Source: CAVTPD01 sp963736575 (lineage in GTDB: Bacteria > Bacteroidota > Bacteroidia > Cytophagales > JAAEPT01). From it: 64,000 nucleotides of DNA. The DNA is taken from positions 248,001-312,000 of the forward strand of contig CAVTPD010000003.1 of the NCBI GenBank assembly GCA_963736575.1, read 5' to 3'. The translations under genes were made by a program, and so were the position numbers. The notes beneath the pieces were generated by a model. The model searched no databases and was not told the origin of the DNA. It saw nothing but the letters and a program-made list of their open reading frames with translations. Below, piece after piece: positions 59,942 to 64,000 of the stretch (position 1 is its first letter; every line of letters starts with the position of its first letter).

Positions 59942-60637
59942 TTAACCCTTCACTAATTCTTCTTTCAACTTATCTAAATCTCTTATTAAAAGTCTTTTTC
60001 TATCAAAAGTAAGTAGATTTTTATCTCTAAGGTCGTTTAAAATGGTGGTTACTGTTTGTCTAGAAGTTGCCGTTAATTTGGCAATATCATTATGGGTTAA
60101 AAAGTTTTTCACTAAGGTCTCAAAACCTATTTTTTGGCCTCTTTCAATGGCTTGATCTACCAAATAGTCTATTATACGTGTACGGGCATCTTTAAAAATT
60201 AAAGACTCAATTCTTCTTTCTGCTTTAAGCAAACGTAAACCAATTAGCTTGGTGATTTTTAAGCTTAAGGTTTTATTACGTTTCATCAACTCTTCCATAT
60301 CTTCTAAGGTTAACGGACAGATAGAAACGGCATCCATGGCTTGGGCAAAATCGGTACGGGTTTCCTCCCCAACCAGCGCTAATTCTCCAAATATCTCTCC
60401 TTTAGAAAGTACGGCTTTAATGGTTTCTTTACCTTCTTGCGAATAGGTACCAATCTTAATTCTTCCTTCGGCAATTAAATAAACGTATTTAGACTTTTGC
60501 TCTGGAAAATAAATAAATTCTGCTTTTTTATAATTTTTAAACACGTGATTTTCTCGCATGTGTTTGTGCCTATGCGGACAAAAAACATGGTATAAATCGG
60601 TTTCTTCAAAGTACCAAATATTTGCTTCTTCAGACAT
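59942..60637 (-). CDS. Crp/Fnr-family transcriptional regulator
   Basis: 231 residues: an N-terminal cyclic-nucleotide-binding-like domain (~30-145; ISEGRIKIGTYSQEGKE-like strand, GEIFGELALVGEETRTDFAQ) and a C-terminal winged helix with the recognition helix in HNDIAKLTATSRQTVTTILN (~188-207). The conserved phosphate-binding arginine region of cAMP receptors reads GELALVGEETRTDFA, so ligand binding is not certain. The N-terminus (~1-25) holds HCPHRHKHM-like cysteine and histidines, but no FNR four-cysteine cluster is evident. It lies 10 bp downstream of the S41 protease gene on the same strand. Confidence 0.88.
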   Translation of the reverse strand: MSEEANIWYFEETDLYHVFCPHRHKHMRENHVFKNYKKAEFIYFPEQKSKYVYLIAEGRIKIGTYSQEGKETIKAVLSKGEIFGELALVGEETRTDFAQAMDAVSICPLTLEDMEELMKRNKTLSLKITKLIGLRLLKAERRIESLIFKDARTRIIDYLVDQAIERGQKIGFETLVKNFLTHNDIAKLTATSRQTVTTILNDLRDKNLLTFDRKRLLIRDLDKLKEELVKG

Positions 60638-60647
60638 ATTGTAACAA

Positions 60648-62249
60648 TTACATTAATGGCTTACTTAATAACTGAAGTGACTGCTCTATGTGAGGATCAT
60701 TTAAATTATTAAACTGATAATAGGCTTTATCTCCCCACAGTAATTTACTAAACAATGCCACTAATTGATTTTTCAGTTTGGGATTAAACCTTTTATTCAT
60801 TTGTAACCCATTTGCTTTTTCCTTTAAAAAAACGGTAAAATCTTTTAAAATTTGGTCGTGAAGACGGCTATCCACAAAGAAATCTTCTTTTGTTTTCTCT
60901 TTTAAAAAAGAATAATGTCTATTTAAGCGAGTTAAAGCAAAAATGCGCATTTCTTGAAATATGATTGGGTATTTAGCGTTTAGCTCTACTTCTAAAGAAT
61001 CTTTAGGTATAAAGAAATCGGGAGTAATTCCTCCCCCTCCATAAACAATTCTTCCATTTACTGTTTTATAGCGTAAAGCCATGTTGTTTTTAACGCTATC
61101 CGAAACAAAAAACTCTCCGCTTTTCATCCTAGTTTGGTAATCCTTATAATACTTGTCCTCGTTATCCTTGTAGGGTTTCTGGATTGATCTTCCACTGGGA
61201 GTATAATAGCGGGCAACTGTTATTTTAAATGCTGAACCGTCTAGCAAATCGTATGAAATTTGTACCAATCCTTTACCGTAAGTTCTACGACCAACTACCC
61301 AAGCACGGTCGTTATCTTGGAGTGCACCCGCTACAATTTCAGAAGCAGAAGCCGTAAATTCATCTACCAATAAAACCAAGTTTCCTTTTTCGAAAGAACC
61401 TGTAACATTAGAGTTATATACTTGTTTTGAAGATTTTTCTCTTCCGTTCGTATAAACTAGCATGGTTCCTTTTGGTAGAAATTCTTCTAAAACTAGCGTG
61501 GCTTGCTGAAGAAATCCGCCGCCATTCCCTCTAACGTCTAAGACCAAGTCTTTCATGCCCTCGGCTAATAATTTTTTTAATGCCGAACTGAATTCTGTGG
61601 CCGTATTCACTGCAAATTTGTCAATTTTAATGTATCCAGTGGTATCGTTTAAAAGATATGCTATGGCAATACTGCTGGTAGGAATTCGGCCCCTAGTAAC
61701 TTTTACAGGCACCAAAGAATCTATTCCTTGTCTACGGATACTTAATATGGTTTTAGAACCGGCATCACCGCGTAAAAGATTAAAGATTTCGTTATTAGAA
61801 AGTGCGGTTGCCGTATCCTTATCTACAAAAATAATTTTGTCACCGGGTTTAATACCTGCTTTTTCCGAAGGCCCGTCTTTAATGGTATTAAGCACCCAAA
61901 TGGTATCTTCAATTACTTGAAACTCTACGCCTATACCTTCAAAATTACTTTGTAGTTGGGCATCTACTATACCTTTATCTGTTGCCGGAATATAGGCTGA
62001 ATGTGGGTCTAAAGAACTGGCTAATTCAGTAAAGACTCTATTTTCAATCTGACCAAGTTTTACGCTATCTACATATTTTTCATCTATTAAATTTAGTACT
62101 TGCCGGTACTTATTAATAGAAGAATTCACTTTACTGGTAGGGACTTTATTATTGGTAAAATAGATCCCTAAAAGCACCCCCACTGCTAAAGCAAGGGCAA
62201 AGCCAAGCGGCTGAAAAGGGTTTGTTTTTCTTTCTTCGTGATTGTTCAA
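60648..62249 (-). CDS. S41-family carboxy-terminal processing protease
   Basis: 533 residues: one N-terminal TM (FALALAVGVLLGIYF, ~17-31), a helical segment, a PDZ domain (~95-175; FEGIGVEFQVIEDTIWVLNT, AGIKPGDKIIFVD), then the S41 catalytic core. The nucleophile serine is in DEFTASASEIVAGALQD and the lysine in RRTYGKGLVQ, with DVRGNGGGFLQ between. A ~150-residue C-terminal extension follows. Such proteases trim or degrade periplasmic proteins. It is 26 bp upstream of the Crp/Fnr gene end and 26 bp after the TonB receptor stop, all on the minus strand. Confidence 0.93.
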   Translation of the reverse strand: MNNHEERKTNPFQPLGFALALAVGVLLGIYFTNNKVPTSKVNSSINKYRQVLNLIDEKYVDSVKLGQIENRVFTELASSLDPHSAYIPATDKGIVDAQLQSNFEGIGVEFQVIEDTIWVLNTIKDGPSEKAGIKPGDKIIFVDKDTATALSNNEIFNLLRGDAGSKTILSIRRQGIDSLVPVKVTRGRIPTSSIAIAYLLNDTTGYIKIDKFAVNTATEFSSALKKLLAEGMKDLVLDVRGNGGGFLQQATLVLEEFLPKGTMLVYTNGREKSSKQVYNSNVTGSFEKGNLVLLVDEFTASASEIVAGALQDNDRAWVVGRRTYGKGLVQISYDLLDGSAFKITVARYYTPSGRSIQKPYKDNEDKYYKDYQTRMKSGEFFVSDSVKNNMALRYKTVNGRIVYGGGGITPDFFIPKDSLEVELNAKYPIIFQEMRIFALTRLNRHYSFLKEKTKEDFFVDSRLHDQILKDFTVFLKEKANGLQMNKRFNPKLKNQLVALFSKLLWGDKAYYQFNNLNDPHIEQSLQLLSKPLM

Positions 62250-62275
62250 AGCAGGTTGAAGATACGTCTAGAATC

Positions 62276-64000
62276 TTATAATTCTAACTGTACGGTAAGA
62301 TAAAAAGTTCGGGCAGCGGCTGTTATAATTCCGGGACCTGGGTAACTAGAAGCTCTTCTGGTAAAATATGCCTTATTGGTAATGTTGTTCACTCCAAATT
62401 CGAAACGGAAAGCATTATAGTTATACGCCAGCCCAGCATCTAAAACTGTATAAGAAGGTATTATTCCGCCAACAGCATCTGGTGTGGTTTCTGCATTACT
62501 GGCATCTGTATAATGTTTAGCCACATAAGAAACTAAGAAAGTAGCCTCAAAGTCTTTCCATATAGTATTAAACCCGTATTTGGTTGTTATTGGCGGTACT
62601 AATTCTACCAATTTCCCTTCAATACCGGGCACGTTACTGTTAATGTATTTAGCATTGGTATAAGAAAAATTAACAAAAGTATTCAGCACAAAGTTATCTA
62701 AATTCTGCGGTGCAAGACTTTGCGTAATATTCCATTCCAATAAACTTTCAACACCATAATTTCTAGAATCTGAAACATTGGTACGTTGGCGAACTAGTTT
62801 CTGTAAACGATTGTCAAACACTAGAAGATCCCCAATCCTATCTGAATAATGTAGATAAAAGAAACTAACATCATAACGTATGGCTTTACCTAAAAAACCC
62901 CTGGCACCAATGTCTGAACTAAACCCTCGTTCGTCTTTAAGATTTGGGTCTACCACAAAAGAGGGGTTACTAATTCTTAAGTCCGAAAAGTTGATGCTTT
63001 TAAAATTCTGAGAGAGGTTTAAATAGAATTCATTTTGATCAGTCAATCGGTAACTGGTTCCTAAACCTAACAAAAACACACTTCGTTCGCGTACAATTTC
63101 TTCGTTAATTAAATTGGTTTCTAACACAATCCCATTGATAGAATTCTCTCGCTTGTAATACCCTTCAGATGTTGTTTTAATGTATTCGTAACGCGCACCG
63201 GGCGTAACAGACCAAGTATCACTTAAACGGATCATGTTTTCAGTAAAAAGAGCAATGTTGTTATTGCGATTATCGTAATCTGAATCTAAAGAATCTTTTT
63301 GGTCTATGAAATTATAATTAGGGTCTTTGTCATCTGAAGCTTCCCCTTGTTTATTGATTGTTTTTCCAAAATAGGCTCTGTATCCGAATAAAAACGCAGC
63401 CGATTTGTTCTTGAATTGATATTTATGCAACAATCTTGTTTCTTGCCCAAAATTGGTAAAATCACCTACTATTAAATTCCGCTCGCCACCAACATCTGCC
63501 CGGTCTATTCTAGTAAGTACTCCCAAAGATTGGCGGGTAGCAAACAAAGCAAAATTCCGAACATCTAAATGCGTGTTTTCACTAATCTTATATTTCAGTA
63601 ATAAAGCGGGTAAATTCCAACGTACCTTAAACCAGTTTCTTTCTCGGTTAGATTGGTACGGATTATCCTTAAACTGATCGTCAGTCAAACCACCTGGTTG
63701 TTGAGAATTGTACGACATGTGCGTATAATTCAGTCGGATGTTGATTTTTTCGGTAGCCTGATAACCCACATTGGCATATCCCAAATGGTAATTAAAACCC
63801 GAATTAGGTCTATTCGCACATTTTTCAGCTCTTTTATAGTGGTAATAACCAACATAAGACCATTTCCCTTCTGTACCACTTACCAAATTAGAAGAGTTAA
63901 TTAAATTATTGCTTCCAAAAGATTGACGGGTTACAATGTGTACACTAGTGTCTTCAGCAGGTTCTTTTAACACATAATTAACCATACCTCCAATTTGTGT
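62276..64000 (-). CDS. TonB-dependent receptor, C-terminal part (5' end outside window)
   Basis: The frame is open from the window edge (TQIGGMVNYVLKEPAED at 64000, the end of the plug domain) to the stop at 62276, about 574 residues. The beta-barrel strands follow, with YVGYYHYKRAEKCANRPNSG, RLNYTHMSYNSQQPGGLTDDQF, GLGTSYRLTDQNEFYLNLSQNFKSI and a FecA-like organisation, ending in FYLTVQLEL with a terminal aromatic strand. It resembles iron-siderophore (FecA/FhuA-type) receptors; the substrate is not readable. The N-terminal plug and TonB box lie beyond the window. Confidence 0.9.
   Translation of the reverse strand, partial: TQIGGMVNYVLKEPAEDTSVHIVTRQSFGSNNLINSSNLVSGTEGKWSYVGYYHYKRAEKCANRPNSGFNYHLGYANVGYQATEKINIRLNYTHMSYNSQQPGGLTDDQFKDNPYQSNRERNWFKVRWNLPALLLKYKISENTHLDVRNFALFATRQSLGVLTRIDRADVGGERNLIVGDFTNFGQETRLLHKYQFKNKSAAFLFGYRAYFGKTINKQGEASDDKDPNYNFIDQKDSLDSDYDNRNNNIALFTENMIRLSDTWSVTPGARYEYIKTTSEGYYKRENSINGIVLETNLINEEIVRERSVFLLGLGTSYRLTDQNEFYLNLSQNFKSINFSDLRISNPSFVVDPNLKDERGFSSDIGARGFLGKAIRYDVSFFYLHYSDRIGDLLVFDNRLQKLVRQRTNVSDSRNYGVESLLEWNITQSLAPQNLDNFVLNTFVNFSYTNAKYINSNVPGIEGKLVELVPPITTKYGFNTIWKDFEATFLVSYVAKHYTDASNAETTPDAVGGIIPSYTVLDAGLAYNYNAFRFEFGVNNITNKAYFTRRASSYPGPGIITAAARTFYLTVQLEL

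Overview
The window comes from a low-GC member of the Bacteroidota, most likely a gliding, T9SS-bearing Cytophagales relative. The evidence is a fused LpxC-FabZ gene, GldB, PorX, PorE-like, PorP/SprF and type B T9SS sorting genes, TAnnTTTG promoter elements, and a 16S rRNA sequence of Cytophagales character. The order-level assignment is a judgement from the text of the sequence; no search was run.

Layout. 1-8.7 kb: the end of a CcmF-type cytochrome c assembly protein, kdsC, a DUF4142 lipoprotein, an IS1595-family element, a frameshifted secreted protein, a disrupted S9 oligopeptidase, rsmI, a glycosyltransferase and a lipoprotein. 8.8-15.6 kb: a gliding/T9SS neighbourhood (gldB, a beta-barrel, a PorE-like OmpA protein, ald, tsaE, porX). 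15.7-20.8 kb: an HD hydrolase, then the lipid A operon lpxD, lpxC-fabZ, lpxA and an ABC ATPase. 20.9-25 kb: a sensor with a degenerate SpoIIE domain, a truncated membrane gene, and an IS256-family element nested in an older relative. 25-30.5 kb: an rRNA operon on the minus strand (16S, tRNA-Ile, tRNA-Ala, 23S, 5S) with terminator and tandem promoters. 30.5-46 kb: a saccharopine-dehydrogenase-like gene and a large signalling block. 46-57 kb: a NUDIX gene, pyrE, PorP/SprF, a giant T9SS-sorted beta-helix adhesin and an OmpA/PD40 protein. 57.5-64 kb: a Cache-sensing Ser/Thr kinase, a Crp/Fnr regulator, an S41 protease and a TonB-dependent receptor cut by the window edge.

The most interesting system is the 31.8-46.0 kb block. 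Four proteins carry related GAF domains; one is paired with a CheR-like methyltransferase, and another is fused to PAS-PAS-SpoIIE phosphatase. The phosphatase is followed directly by SiaB-like kinase and SiaC-like (DUF1987) genes, then a 1010-residue TerB-ABCG exporter, a lipoprotein and a small secreted protein. This looks like a SiaABC-type partner switch wired to an ABC exporter instead of to a diguanylate cyclase.

A second theme is data quality. Several long genes, including the expectedly essential lpxC-fabZ, are broken by single-base length changes in short homopolymers. This pattern suggests read or assembly error at least as strongly as true gene decay.
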